A DNA stretch of 14,921 nucleotides from Sedimentisphaerales bacterium (GCA_016932895.1 JAFGCA010000809.1:1-14921); one strand, 5' to 3'; shown: positions 1 to 8,540, counted from the first letter of the stretch. The notes: generated by a model not told the origin, from the letters alone. Made by a program: numbers and translations.

Positions 1-2369
1 CCGTCGATCCATTTCTCGAAGACGCGGGAGCCGACCTCGTTGGTATAGCTTTCGAAGTCATCCACCGTCAGGAAGTCGAGCACGTTGAACCGCCAGACGT
101 AACCGGTTTGCACGGCGCCGTCGGCCTCGACCTCGTCGATGCGCCAGAAGTAGTCGCCGCCGCCCATTTCGACCAAGCCGGCTAACGAGAAGCTCGTGCC
201 CGGCTGGTTGCCCTGCAACTCCAGGGCGGCCTTGTCGGTGCCGAAGTACACGTCGTGCGAGGCCGCCGTATTGCCGGCCGTCCAACTCAGCGCGGTGGCG
301 TCGCGGATGTCCACGACCGCACCGGGGCCGGGATTCGGAGAGCCGGCCAGCAGCGGGTTGCCCCGCAGGACCTGCTGGATCTCGTTTTCAGCCAGGGCCC
401 GGTTGTAGATGCGGACGTCGTCGATCAGGCCGTTGAAGAACGCGACCTGGGGAGTTGTCCACGCCCGGCCACCGAGGGAAATCATGCGGGTCGTCGCACC
501 GCTGAAATTGTCCGCGTTGGTATTGGTGTCCGAGTTCACCAGCGCGCCGTCGAGATAGACTTTGTGGCCGTTTCCATCTCGAGTACCGGTGACCATGTGC
601 CATTCGTCGGCGCTCCAGGCGGTCTGCCCGACGCCGACGGCGTGGAAGCCGGGAGCGGTGTCATAGTAGTGCAGCGACAGGTCGCCATCGACGCCGACAG
701 CATCTTCGACGCCGAAGACCAGGTCGCTGCGCGAGCCGATGCACAGCAGATACTGAGGGCCGCTGTTGCCGTTGATGTTTCGCTCGACCTTGAACCAGGC
801 GGTGTAGGTATAATTCTGCGTCAGGTACAGATCCGCCGGTGTGCCGAAGTCGACGTAGTCGCCGCTGCCGTCGAAGTGCATGGCACTGCCGAAGTAGCCA
901 TCTGCCCACTGCGCATCGCCACCCAGCGTGCCGTGATGGCCATGACCCGACCAGTCCACGACCGTAGCTCCCTCGCCTTCGTCGAGCGTCCACCAGGCCA
1001 GCAGACTCTCGTCAGTAACAGGGACATCAGGTAACGTGGTGAAGCTCCAGATCGGCCCCTTGTGGGTTTGCGCGGTAGCGGTGAATTCGTCCACGCGCCA
1101 GTAGTAGGTCTTGCCGAGCTCCAGGGGCCCGGGATCCAGTGTGGTTTGAGTGGACATCCAGTTGCTTTGCGTGGCGCTGTTGACTTCGTCGAAGCTCTCT
1201 CCGAGGAAGGTCGTATGGAAGAGCGCCCCCATGCCTGCGTCCCAGGTCAGGTCCTGATCGGGTTCCACGAACTTCATTCCATCCACCGGATAGGGATTGA
1301 ACGCCGTCACCGGCTGGATCGAGAAGCTCCAGACGTTTCCTTTCCACGGGCTATCGGGTTCCGTGTCGTTGACCTCGTCGATGCGCCAGTAATAGGTTGT
1401 TCCCGGTACGAGCGCTTCGGGATAAGGACTGCCTTCGGCGCCGACGGGCATCATCTCTACGCCCAGCCGGCCGGCATAGACGTCGGCGTCATCCGGGGTC
1501 GCGGTGCTGACGGCGTCCAGGCTGTCTCCGAAATAGACGTCGTGCGTGCGGGCGAAAGCGCCGGCCTGCCACTTGAGGAGAGTGGCTGTCGCCGTGATCA
1601 TGGCCCCATCTTTGGGTGTGGGGCCGTAGGCGGTGGGAATGGGCTCAGGTGACGACAGGGCCAGGATCTCACCCTCCGAGAGGCCGTGATCGTAGATCCT
1701 GACATCGTCGATCGCGCCAGTCCAGTCACACAACCACCCGTCCGAGCCGATGAGGACCGGGGCAGTGCTGCTGGTGATCTGGCCCATGGGGGCCGAATCG
1801 GTTTCCACTCCGTTAAGATAGCATTTCACCGTCGCGCCGTCATGGGAGCACGCGATATGGCACCACTCGAAACGTTCCAGGTTCCGGTCGGTGTAGACCC
1901 AAACCCGGGGCGACGTATTGAACTGGAATCCCATGTAAGGCGTAGCCGTTCCCCACCCATATCGAACCTGCCAGCTCCAGTCGCCCGTTGCCTTGGCCAT
2001 CGGCGCTGTCTCACCGCCGGCTGTGCCTTTTCCCTCCGGGTCATCGGCATCCGGTCGTATCCAGAGGGCGATGGAGATCGGACCGTAGATGTTCAGGCTG
2101 GCGTCATTGCCGCAATCGAAGTAGTCGCCGCCGGTACTGACTACGCCCTGGCCATGAAACTCCATGGCACCGCCGATAACGCCGGCAATCCAGGTGGGAT
2201 TGTCCAAGGCGGGATTGTCCGTGAGGGTGCCGTCATTGCCTGCGGGACCGGAATCATAGGCCGTCTTGCCGGCGCCCTCATCAAGAGTCCAGTGACTGAC
2301 CAGGTCCGCCTGGGCGGCGTACGCGATCACCCCCACCAGAAGAAGCGTGAAAACCAATCTTCTACACAT
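1..2369 (-). CDS. Secreted LamG/Fn3-like modular protein, C-terminus cut by window edge
   Basis: The frame is open from ATG 2369 to base 1 (about 789 residues). AGGAGG lies 6 bases upstream (2376-2381) and decides the start. Residues 1-21 are a signal peptide (hydrophobic core, then AQA before DLVSHW). A first LamG/ConA-like domain spans about 24-235, opening with HWTLDEGAG and closing with DDVRIYDHGLSEGEI. Two Fn3-like modules follow (about 240-450), each with the YYWR(I/V)DE signature. A second LamG domain spans about 455-655 (WWTLDEGEG to DDVRIYNRAL), then a third Fn3-like module (SHDVYFGTDK, YFWRIDEVE). The start of a DFESY module (VDDFESYTNEVG, about 770 on) reaches the edge. LamG domains of this kind often bind glycans. 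No catalytic residues are evident, so a surface or secreted carbohydrate-binding role is inferred. It is a tandem paralogue of the next gene upstream, which has one LamG and an extra N-terminal CBM-like domain. Confidence 0.88.
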   Translation of the reverse strand, partial: MCRRLVFTLLLVGVIAYAAQADLVSHWTLDEGAGKTAYDSGPAGNDGTLTDNPALDNPTWIAGVIGGAMEFHGQGVVSTGGDYFDCGNDASLNIYGPISIALWIRPDADDPEGKGTAGGETAPMAKATGDWSWQVRYGWGTATPYMGFQFNTSPRVWVYTDRNLERFEWCHIACSHDGATVKCYLNGVETDSAPMGQITSSTAPVLIGSDGWLCDWTGAIDDVRIYDHGLSEGEILALSSPEPIPTAYGPTPKDGAMITATATLLKWQAGAFARTHDVYFGDSLDAVSTATPDDADVYAGRLGVEMMPVGAEGSPYPEALVPGTTYYWRIDEVNDTEPDSPWKGNVWSFSIQPVTAFNPYPVDGMKFVEPDQDLTWDAGMGALFHTTFLGESFDEVNSATQSNWMSTQTTLDPGPLELGKTYYWRVDEFTATAQTHKGPIWSFTTLPDVPVTDESLLAWWTLDEGEGATVVDWSGHGHHGTLGGDAQWADGYFGSAMHFDGSGDYVDFGTPADLYLTQNYTYTAWFKVERNINGNSGPQYLLCIGSRSDLVFGVEDAVGVDGDLSLHYYDTAPGFHAVGVGQTAWSADEWHMVTGTRDGNGHKVYLDGALVNSDTNTNADNFSGATTRMISLGGRAWTTPQVAFFNGLIDDVRIYNRALAENEIQQVLRGNPLLAGSPNPGPGAVVDIRDATALSWTAGNTAASHDVYFGTDKAALELQGNQPGTSFSLAGLVEMGGGDYFWRIDEVEADGAVQTGYVWRFNVLDFLTVDDFESYTNEVGSRVFEKWID
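241..269. repeat. 29-base direct repeat, copy 1
   Basis: This stretch is identical to 3362-3390. Both copies lie at the same place in paralogous Fn3-like modules, encoding the ASHDVYFG region. It reflects a duplicated coding module and is not a separate element. Confidence 0.75.
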
Positions 2370-2500
2370 AAGAGTCCTCCTTTATCAAGTGGTTACGATA
2401 CGAAAAACGTTCGTGCTCCAAGCTTGTGTCTCAAAGCTTCGTGTAGTGCTCGTCGTTGTCTCGGTGCTTGATGCGTGAGTGCAACGACTCTTGGTCACCA

Positions 2501-2532
2501 CCTGTTAGAGCCCCACACAAGGCTCTAACAGG
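2501..2532 (-). other. Perfect 12-bp stem hairpin between the two LamG genes
   Basis: CCTGTTAGAGCC (2501-2512) pairs perfectly with GGCTCTAACAGG (2521-2532) around an 8-base loop. Four more outer pairs are possible after one mismatch. It starts about 40 bases past the stop of the 5301-2572 gene, where a terminator or a 3'-end-stabilising hairpin is expected. No U-tract follows on the minus strand, so it is not a canonical intrinsic terminator. It may attenuate transcription into the 2369 gene or protect the upstream mRNA. The rest of 2370-2571 holds the RBS of the 2369 gene and no promoter I would defend. Confidence 0.6.
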
Positions 2533-2571
2533 CGGTGGGTTCATCTTTCTGATCGGGTCGTGCCCCTGTGC

Positions 2572-5301
2572 CTACTGGCCGGGCTTGGTGACCCGAATAT
2601 CGTCGACGTAGATCACGCCGGCGCCGTCCGCAGTCGGGGCGGTACGGCTGCCTACGCCGATGTACATCTTCTTGACGGTCGTCATCGAGACGCCGGCCGC
2701 GGTCAAGTCCGCAAACGGCACGTTCCACTCGGTCCAGTCGTCCAGGGTGGTCGCCGCCGGATCGGCGTGGGTCGCCACAGCGACGCGGCCGGCCGTATCC
2801 TCGATTGCGACGTACAAGGGAGCCGGGCCGTTGTCCGCTTCGCCTCTGACGTAGAGCGTCAGCGTGTCGGCGCCCGTGACCGTCCAGTTTTGCGGCGCGG
2901 CCCAGGTCCGTTCGGCCTCCGAGTAGAAGGGCGAAGCACTGTTGCTGTAGTACAACGGCATGGCCTGGCTTCCACCGTTGACATCGCCGGTTTCGACGAT
3001 CGTCGTGTAAGGACTGTCAGCGCTCCAGATGTCGTGCCCAACCAGCGCGCCGGTGCCGTTGCCCGGAGTATCGACCGGCTGGGTGAAGCCGACGCCGTCG
3101 ACCCAGACCTCGAAGACTCGCTGGCCGACCTCATTGGTATAACTCTCAAAGTTGTCCACAACGAGGAAGTCCAGGACGGTGAATTTCCAGGGGTCTCCCT
3201 GGTGGATGGTCGTGCCGTCGGCTTCGACCTCGTCGATCCGCCAGTAGTAGTTGCCGCCGGCGAACTCGACCAGACCGGCGACGGAGAAGCTCGTACCGGG
3301 CTGGTTGCCCTGGTACTCGGTGGCGTCTCTGTCGGCTGCGACGACCGCGTCCCTGTTCTTACCGAAGTACACGTCGTGCGAGGCCGCCGTGTCGCCGGCG
3401 CTCCAGCGCAGGGTCGTCAGGTCTCGAATGTCCACCAGCGCACCGCGACCGGGTTCGGGATCTGCGGCCATCAGCGGATCGCCCCGCATGGCGTCGGCGA
3501 GCTCGGCGTCGGTCAGCGCCTTGTTGTAGAGGCGGACGTCGTCGATCGTCCCGCGGAAGTAACGGTCGTCCATATGGCTGTACTGCCTGCCGATATGGAA
3601 CCACTCCGGACTTGCGACGAACTCTGTTTCCGACGTGCCGGCTTGCTTGACGCCGTCAACGTACAGAGAGTTGATCTGGCCTTCGCGTACACCGGCGACG
3701 TGATGCCACTCGGCATCCATGTAGAGGACGTCACTGCTGACCGCACTCTTGGCAAGATCGGTCGTTGCGTCGCCGACCCACAGGCGGAAAACGTTTGTGC
3801 TGTGCCGCACGAGGGCGAAGCCCATGTAGGTCGTGGTATTGGTCAGCTTGCCGGCGATGCCTCCATAGACGCCGGTTGTCTCCGGCGCCATCCGAGCCCA
3901 TGCCGCCAGGGTGAAATCGTTGGTGATCTCCTGCCCCGCCGTGTCCCCGCAGTTGACGTACTGGCCGCTCGCGGTGAAATCCAGAGCCTGCCCGTAATAT
4001 CCATCCACCCTCTGCGGGCCTCCGACGATAGCGCCGTGGCCGCCGTAGCCGGACTGGTCGACAGCCGTGATTCCCTCGCCTTCGTCAAACGTCCACCAGC
4101 CGATCAGGTCAGGGTCGCCGATGGGAACCTCGTGCACTGTCGTGAAGCTCCAGACGTCGCCTTTGTGCGTGCCGGTCTGGGAGAATTCGTCGACACGCCA
4201 ATAGTAGGTCTTGTCGGTTTCCAACGTCCCCGGATCGTAGGTTGTCTGGGTGATCATAAAGCCGCCGGTGGTGGCGTCGTTGACGTCGTCGAAGTTGTCC
4301 CCGAAGTACACCGTGTGGAACAGGGTTCCTGTGCCCACCTCCCAGCTCAAATCCTGATTCGGGATGACAAGCTTCGCTCCATCCGCGGGCGTGGGCTGCC
4401 AGGCCGTCCAGGGGCGAACCAGGAAACTCCAGACGTCGCCCTTCCAGGGACTGTCGGGGTGGGCGTCGTTGACCTCGTCAATCCGCCAGTAATAGGTGGT
4501 CCCGGGGATCAGTCCGTCCGGGTAGAGGTCATCGCCCGTGCCCACCGTTGCCAGGGGAGCGCTCGTGGCGAAGACGTCCACGTTGCCCTCGTTGACGTCG
4601 TCGAAATTCTCTCCGATGTAGAGGTTGTGCGAGACGGCAAACTCGCCCGGCAGCCATTTGAGCATATACCAGGGCGTTTCGATCGCGCCGCCGTCTTCCG
4701 GGTCCGGGCCCACCGCTTTGGTGCGGACCTGGACTTCCTCCGGTTCTCCGAAGTGGATGCGGTCGATCCAGACCTGGGAATTCAGGTCCGAGCCGCTCAT
4801 CGCCCAGTAGGCTCCCTTGAGCATGAAGTAGATGTCGAACGACCACTCGGGATGGTCCTCGGTGGATTCTCTGGTGTGCGTGTATTCGAAGACGAATTCC
4901 TGGGGCTCGGTGGTCAGCGACGCTCTCTCGATAAAAATGTCCGTCCAGGATACGCCCGAATCGTTGAGTTGCATCAGGATGACGATTTCTCGATCCCGAT
5001 CCGCTTTGGCAGTGAAGCCGATTGGGTAGGTTTCTCCCTGCACCAGCGGCAGCGGTCCCTGGGCAATTCCTATGGCGCTGGCCGCCGCGGCGTCGGTTAT
5101 GTCGATGAAAGCCGCGTTGGCCCCTGATAAGGCGGCGTCCTGAACGACCGAGACGACGAAGCCGGTGCCGCCGTAGAGGCCCCAGGAATCAAGGCCACTG
5201 TCGAACTCACCGTTTACGATGACGTTCTCCTGGCCTACGGCGGCTGCGGTCCAGCCGAGCACGAGGGCAAGAGAAATCCAACAGAAGAGTTGTCTACGCA
5301 T
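2572..5301 (-). CDS. Secreted CBM/Fn3-like/LamG/DFESY modular protein
   Basis: This encodes 909 residues. ATG 5301 is preferred over an in-frame ATG at 5454 because AGGAGG (5308-5313) sits 6 bases upstream and a signal peptide follows at once (MRRQLFCWISLALVLGWTAA, cleavage near VGQ-EN). In order: a CBM4/9-like beta-sandwich at about 25-185 (NVIVNGEFDSGLDSWGLYGG to WIDRIHFG), two Fn3-like modules at about 190-395 with YYWRIDEVNDAHPDSPWKGD and YYWRVDEFS, a LamG domain at about 398-600 (WWTFDEGEG to DDVRLYNKAL), a third Fn3-like module to about 710, and a DFESY module at about 714-909 ending IYVDDIRVTKPGQ. No catalytic motif is seen. An extracellular glycan-binding or adhesive role is inferred. 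A near-consensus promoter lies upstream. The gene downstream (2369) is a paralogue lacking the CBM. Confidence 0.92.
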   Translation of the reverse strand: MRRQLFCWISLALVLGWTAAAVGQENVIVNGEFDSGLDSWGLYGGTGFVVSVVQDAALSGANAAFIDITDAAAASAIGIAQGPLPLVQGETYPIGFTAKADRDREIVILMQLNDSGVSWTDIFIERASLTTEPQEFVFEYTHTRESTEDHPEWSFDIYFMLKGAYWAMSGSDLNSQVWIDRIHFGEPEEVQVRTKAVGPDPEDGGAIETPWYMLKWLPGEFAVSHNLYIGENFDDVNEGNVDVFATSAPLATVGTGDDLYPDGLIPGTTYYWRIDEVNDAHPDSPWKGDVWSFLVRPWTAWQPTPADGAKLVIPNQDLSWEVGTGTLFHTVYFGDNFDDVNDATTGGFMITQTTYDPGTLETDKTYYWRVDEFSQTGTHKGDVWSFTTVHEVPIGDPDLIGWWTFDEGEGITAVDQSGYGGHGAIVGGPQRVDGYYGQALDFTASGQYVNCGDTAGQEITNDFTLAAWARMAPETTGVYGGIAGKLTNTTTYMGFALVRHSTNVFRLWVGDATTDLAKSAVSSDVLYMDAEWHHVAGVREGQINSLYVDGVKQAGTSETEFVASPEWFHIGRQYSHMDDRYFRGTIDDVRLYNKALTDAELADAMRGDPLMAADPEPGRGALVDIRDLTTLRWSAGDTAASHDVYFGKNRDAVVAADRDATEYQGNQPGTSFSVAGLVEFAGGNYYWRIDEVEADGTTIHQGDPWKFTVLDFLVVDNFESYTNEVGQRVFEVWVDGVGFTQPVDTPGNGTGALVGHDIWSADSPYTTIVETGDVNGGSQAMPLYYSNSASPFYSEAERTWAAPQNWTVTGADTLTLYVRGEADNGPAPLYVAIEDTAGRVAVATHADPAATTLDDWTEWNVPFADLTAAGVSMTTVKKMYIGVGSRTAPTADGAGVIYVDDIRVTKPGQ
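3362..3390. repeat. 29-base direct repeat, copy 2
   Basis: Identical to 241-269, within the third Fn3-like module of the 909-residue protein. It is the longest exact match I noticed between the two LamG genes and supports fairly recent duplication or gene conversion of this segment. Confidence 0.75.
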
Positions 5302-5307
5302 GATGAT

Positions 5308-5313
5308 CCTCCT
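5308..5313 (-). promoter_or_regulatory. Ribosome binding site AGGAGG
   Basis: A perfect Shine-Dalgarno sequence 6 bases from ATG 5301. It settles the start of the 909-residue protein against the longer in-frame reading from 5454, whose extra residues do not resemble a signal peptide. Confidence 0.85.
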
Positions 5314-5477
5314 TTGAAGTGAAGTGGTACATTCAGAAAGGCAGCCGTACGGCCGCATACCGGCACACCCCCAACCCTTTGCAGGCGGTCTCCTCACGAC
5401 GGCCCTCACACCGATCAAGAGCGGATTGCTCGCCGACCCACAACCAGGACGCAACGCGCCGTCCGCTAATGTTCTGA

Positions 5478-5507
5478 ATTATACCGCGCGCACCCCCTCT
5501 GCGTCAA
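5478..5507 (-). promoter_or_regulatory. Sigma70-type promoter for the 5301 gene
   Basis: On the minus strand TTGACG (5507-5502) is followed after 18 bases by a perfect TATAAT (5483-5478). Transcription should begin near 5471, giving a leader of about 170 nt before ATG 5301. The leader contains the 10-base palindrome GCCGTACGGC (5344-5353). The promoter lies about 190 bases past the stop of the metalloprotease gene, so the 5301 gene is probably a separate unit. Confidence 0.72.
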
Positions 5508-5596
5508 ATAAACTCGCATTGCGTGAAAGTCCGCCCCGGGCAGTCAAGCCGATCGTTCTCGCAAGCGCGGCTCGCGCGCGCCGGAGAAATGCAGAA

Positions 5597-5629
5597 GGGC
5601 CGCAAGCACAGAGCTTGCGGCCCCTTTTT
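5597..5629. terminator. Strong intrinsic-terminator hairpin, U-tract on plus strand
   Basis: GGGCCGCAAGC (5597-5607) pairs perfectly with GCTTGCGGCCC (5613-5623) around a 5-base loop. On the plus strand it is followed by CTTTTT, a textbook intrinsic terminator. No plus-strand gene ends here, while the metalloprotease on the minus strand stops 74 bases away. Read on the minus strand, the same stem is followed only by TTCTGCATTTCT. I infer it ends the metalloprotease mRNA, perhaps bidirectionally. A plus-strand transcript is the alternative. Intergenic 5302-5696 otherwise holds the 5507 promoter and the small hairpin at 5652-5668. Confidence 0.7.
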
Positions 5630-5651
5630 AATAGGCTTGCAGAAGTCGAAC

Positions 5652-5668
5652 AAGGCTCATAAAGCCTT
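5652..5668. other. Small 6-bp hairpin downstream of metalloprotease
   Basis: AAGGCT (5652-5657) pairs with AGCCTT (5663-5668) around CATAA. It lies about 30 bases past the metalloprotease stop, between that stop and the stronger hairpin at 5597-5623. It may contribute to a composite 3' end, but evidence for function is weak. Confidence 0.35.
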
Positions 5669-5696
5669 TTGAAAAATGGGTTTACAGTGGGTCTTG

Positions 5697-8540
5697 TCAG
5701 AGCTGTCCGTAGACGTACTGGGCCTCCAGGGCTTTTTCGATCTGCATGGCGGCGTCTTTGAGGTGGGCCTGGGTATAGGCATCAAGCTGTTCGCCGGGCC
5801 TCATTAGCGCCGGGGCGATCTTCTCCTGCTTGATCTGACGAAGCTGCTCGACGGCCAGATTGGCAATCGGTTTGTAGACGGCCGAGCTGCGTGCGTTCGG
5901 GCGACTCAGGTCGATCAGTCGTTCCAGGTGCTCGCGCTGGAGATTCCGCCGCAGGCTCGAGATCATCGGGTTGCGGACATCGTGCTTCTTCTCGGACATG
6001 TGGTCCAGTTCGCTCCAGACGGCCTTCGCGACCGTGTCGAGCAACTCGGGCAAGGTTACCGCGTCCGTATCGGCGGCGAGCAGAAACTCGTTGTCGTAGA
6101 CCTGGCCCAGTGTGGTTGGATTCATCAGCATGCTCAAGGCGTATGCCTGGATGCCCATGATGCGGTCGTGAATGGGCCAGGTCGATTCCTCCATGACCGA
6201 CGACGGGTCGTCCCACCACTTCTCCACCGTCATGTGGCGCAGCAGCTCAGGCGTCAGGCCGTACGCCTCGTCCTGGAACGCGTTCTCAATCACGAAGGCC
6301 AGGGCGTCGCGCTGTTGCTTGGCCGGCACCACTTCGATAGGAACGCGCCCGTTCTTGTCGCCTTTCTTGTCCCGATGGAGAAAAGCGCCGCCGAGCCAGT
6401 TGCCCATCATGCTCAGCACCCGCGTCTGCATGCCCAGCGTGATCTCGTAGCAGCGCCGGGCTTTGTTCCAGCTTTCGCCCTCGGCCACCAGGTCCTCGAG
6501 AATACGTTTGCGATTGTGCTGAGCGAGGCGCATTTGATTGCGGGCATAATCGAGCGGGTTCTTGCTGAAATCGTATCGGCGCGCCAGGGGGTCCGGTCCC
6601 CAGGTGTCCTCGTCGGTGGCGTATTGCAGTTCAGGCTCCGCCACGCGACTGAGAATGTCCTTGAGTTTCTCTTCGTCCTGCGTATATCCGTACTCGATGG
6701 CCCACATGTCGTAGGGCCCTACTCCGATCATGGCGTAGTCGCCCTGGACCTGGCCGTCTTTCATGTTGATATTGACGGGCAGATAGTCCATGACCGAGCC
6801 GGCGTGCGGCTTCTTGCCTTTGAATGGCTTGCTGTTGATCTCGGCCATGGTGTAGGTGCTGGAAGCCTTGAAGTTGTGTCTCAGCCCCAATGTGTGTCCC
6901 ACCTCATGACAGGCCAGGTCGGCCAGAAGCGGACCGATGAACGATTCCGGCATGCCGTCGATGGTCGGCTCTTTCTCTTTCTCCTCTTTCTCCTCTTTCT
7001 TCTTCTCGTCCTTCTTTTCTTCCTTCTCTTTCTTCCCGCTCGCGTCGGCCAGGGCCAGGTTCATGCGGAACAGGGCGACGTCGAACGCTTTGCCCCAGGC
7101 CAGCGTGCACAGGCCGTTGCGCTGGCACAGGGTGTCGGCGAGCCCGTCGTATTCGTCATCGCCGATCAGTTCGGTTTGGACTTGCGTGGCAAGGTGCCCC
7201 CCGTAGGGCAAGCCGTGCGCGTGGGAGAGTTGCTGTGCTATGTGCTCGCGTTGTGCGGGGGGAGCCAGCCGAATGCGCGGGTCCCAGTTCGGGTGATCGC
7301 TGAGCCACGCCAGCGTCTCGGGGCTCACGCCTTCCATGGCGATCTCCGGCATGATCTTGTGGTAGGTCGTCCAGAAGTGGCGAATCCAGCCGTCGGTCAG
7401 GATCACGTCGGCGTCCAGAATCTGTCCCGTCTCCGGGTGCGTGCGGCTGGGGCCGATGGCCGTGCCGTGGTTGTTGCTGAGCCACCGGATGAAGTTGTAG
7501 CGGACGTCTTCCGGGTCTTTCTCCATGTGTGCGCCCGACCGCTTGTCCTGGTAATAAACCTCGACGGCGTCGGAGATTCCGACCTTCTCGAAGGCCTCGT
7601 TCCAGTAGAGCAGGCCCTGTTTCACCCAGCGGCGATAGCGCACCGGCGTGGTGTGCTCAATGTAGAAAACGATGGGATTCTTCGGCGGACTCATCTGCAG
7701 GGAAGGGTCGGCCTTCTCCAGACGCCAGCGGTTGATGTAGCGCACCTTCGTCTCGGGGTCTTTGAACTGCCCGTAGTCGTTGAAGGTCGTGGTGAAGTAG
7801 CCGATGCGCGCGTCGGCCTTTCGCGGCTCGTAGCCCGTGTTCTCAGGGATAACGCTGATGGAGTAATGCAGCGTCTGCAGGCGCCCGCTGGCCGAGGGGA
7901 TCTCAAACGCCAGCTCGACGTTTTGCGGAAAAGCCTTGGCCTTCTTGATCTTGGCGAGTTTGGGGTTGGATACGCGAAAGCGCCCGCCGAAGAACTTCTG
8001 GCACTGTCCGATCAGCATCGCGTCCATGTCGATCACGGGACAGTCCCTCTCGATGATGCTGGAGTCCTTCGAGATCGTCACGATCGGGACGTCCAGGATG
8101 ATCCGGTCCGTGAACAACCGTTGGACCGAACTCTTGGATTCGTCATCGCCCGTGGACTTGATCTCAATGTTGGGCTCGACCAGCGCCAGGCGGTCGTCGT
8201 ACCGTCTCCAGTAGACGTACATGTCACCAGCCTGCAGGCCGGCGTAATCCTCTCCGCTGGCGATGGTCAGGGCGATGAAAAACCGCTTGTTTGCATAGTC
8301 CCCGGGCAGGGCCGCCAGCATCTGGGCGTCTTTCTCCCGCGTCCAGATCGTGTAGAGGCTCTTCGCTCCGTCGGCGGTGGAAATGACCTTCTCATAGCCT
8401 TCGAGGACTTTTTCCAGGGGCGGGAAGTCAGGCTTGGCCTTTGCCTTGGCCTCCTGGGCCTCGGTCACCAGGCAAGGGCCGGCCAGCAACACCAGCACGC
8501 CCAGCCAGAGAAGTACTTTGGGGAGTCTTGAAGTATCCAT
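5697..8540 (-). CDS. Secreted zinc metalloprotease, DUF5117/metzincin family
   Basis: This encodes 947 residues, with AGGAGG (8548-8553) 7 bases before ATG 8540. Residues 1-28 are a signal peptide (LLWLGVLVLLAG, then TEA-QE). About 38-95 resembles the short DUF5118 region and about 100-290 DUF5117. The catalytic part resembles the Pfam Met-zincin family. It carries HEVGHTLGLRH, with zinc ligands His545, His549 and His555 and general base Glu546, and a Met-turn SVMDYLP at 582-588 (Met584). Length and order fit that family in Planctomycetota and Bacteroidota. The substrate is unknown; an extracellular or periplasmic endopeptidase is inferred. A Lys/Glu-rich tract (503-524) sits just before the catalytic helix and looks like a flexible insert. 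The gene has its own promoter at 8725-8698 and a hairpin beyond its stop. It is not obviously co-transcribed with its neighbours. Confidence 0.93.
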   Translation of the reverse strand: MDTSRLPKVLLWLGVLVLLAGPCLVTEAQEAKAKAKPDFPPLEKVLEGYEKVISTADGAKSLYTIWTREKDAQMLAALPGDYANKRFFIALTIASGEDYAGLQAGDMYVYWRRYDDRLALVEPNIEIKSTGDDESKSSVQRLFTDRIILDVPIVTISKDSSIIERDCPVIDMDAMLIGQCQKFFGGRFRVSNPKLAKIKKAKAFPQNVELAFEIPSASGRLQTLHYSISVIPENTGYEPRKADARIGYFTTTFNDYGQFKDPETKVRYINRWRLEKADPSLQMSPPKNPIVFYIEHTTPVRYRRWVKQGLLYWNEAFEKVGISDAVEVYYQDKRSGAHMEKDPEDVRYNFIRWLSNNHGTAIGPSRTHPETGQILDADVILTDGWIRHFWTTYHKIMPEIAMEGVSPETLAWLSDHPNWDPRIRLAPPAQREHIAQQLSHAHGLPYGGHLATQVQTELIGDDEYDGLADTLCQRNGLCTLAWGKAFDVALFRMNLALADASGKKEKEEKKDEKKKEEKEEKEKEPTIDGMPESFIGPLLADLACHEVGHTLGLRHNFKASSTYTMAEINSKPFKGKKPHAGSVMDYLPVNINMKDGQVQGDYAMIGVGPYDMWAIEYGYTQDEEKLKDILSRVAEPELQYATDEDTWGPDPLARRYDFSKNPLDYARNQMRLAQHNRKRILEDLVAEGESWNKARRCYEITLGMQTRVLSMMGNWLGGAFLHRDKKGDKNGRVPIEVVPAKQQRDALAFVIENAFQDEAYGLTPELLRHMTVEKWWDDPSSVMEESTWPIHDRIMGIQAYALSMLMNPTTLGQVYDNEFLLAADTDAVTLPELLDTVAKAVWSELDHMSEKKHDVRNPMISSLRRNLQREHLERLIDLSRPNARSSAVYKPIANLAVEQLRQIKQEKIAPALMRPGEQLDAYTQAHLKDAAMQIEKALEAQYVYGQL

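Noticed and set aside
255..2471. Plus-strand open frames of 196-261 codons opposite the left-edge LamG gene
   Set aside because: They are shadows of the minus-strand LamG frame, which is continuous from 2369 to the edge. None has a recognisable domain.
2560..5127. Plus-strand open frame of 855 codons
   Set aside because: It mirrors the 909-residue LamG/DFESY gene on the minus strand. Its translation has no domain, signal peptide or RBS, while the minus frame has all three. Long antisense frames are expected from GC-rich codon use.
5302..5454. 51-residue N-terminal extension of the 909-residue protein
   Set aside because: ATG 5301 has a perfect RBS and begins a standard signal peptide. The extension would bury that signal.
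5324..5662. Plus-strand 112-codon frame in the 5302-5696 gap, ending near the terminator-like hairpin
   Set aside because: It has no RBS, no recognisable domain, and it runs through the hairpin and its U-tract before stopping. It also overlaps the minus-strand promoter at 5478-5507. Not supported as a gene.
5928..8531. Plus-strand open frame of 867 codons
   Set aside because: It is antisense to the metalloprotease, whose HEVGHTLGLRH active site and signal peptide prove the minus frame. The plus translation includes a low-complexity Leu/Phe run that is just the complement of the Lys/Glu tract.
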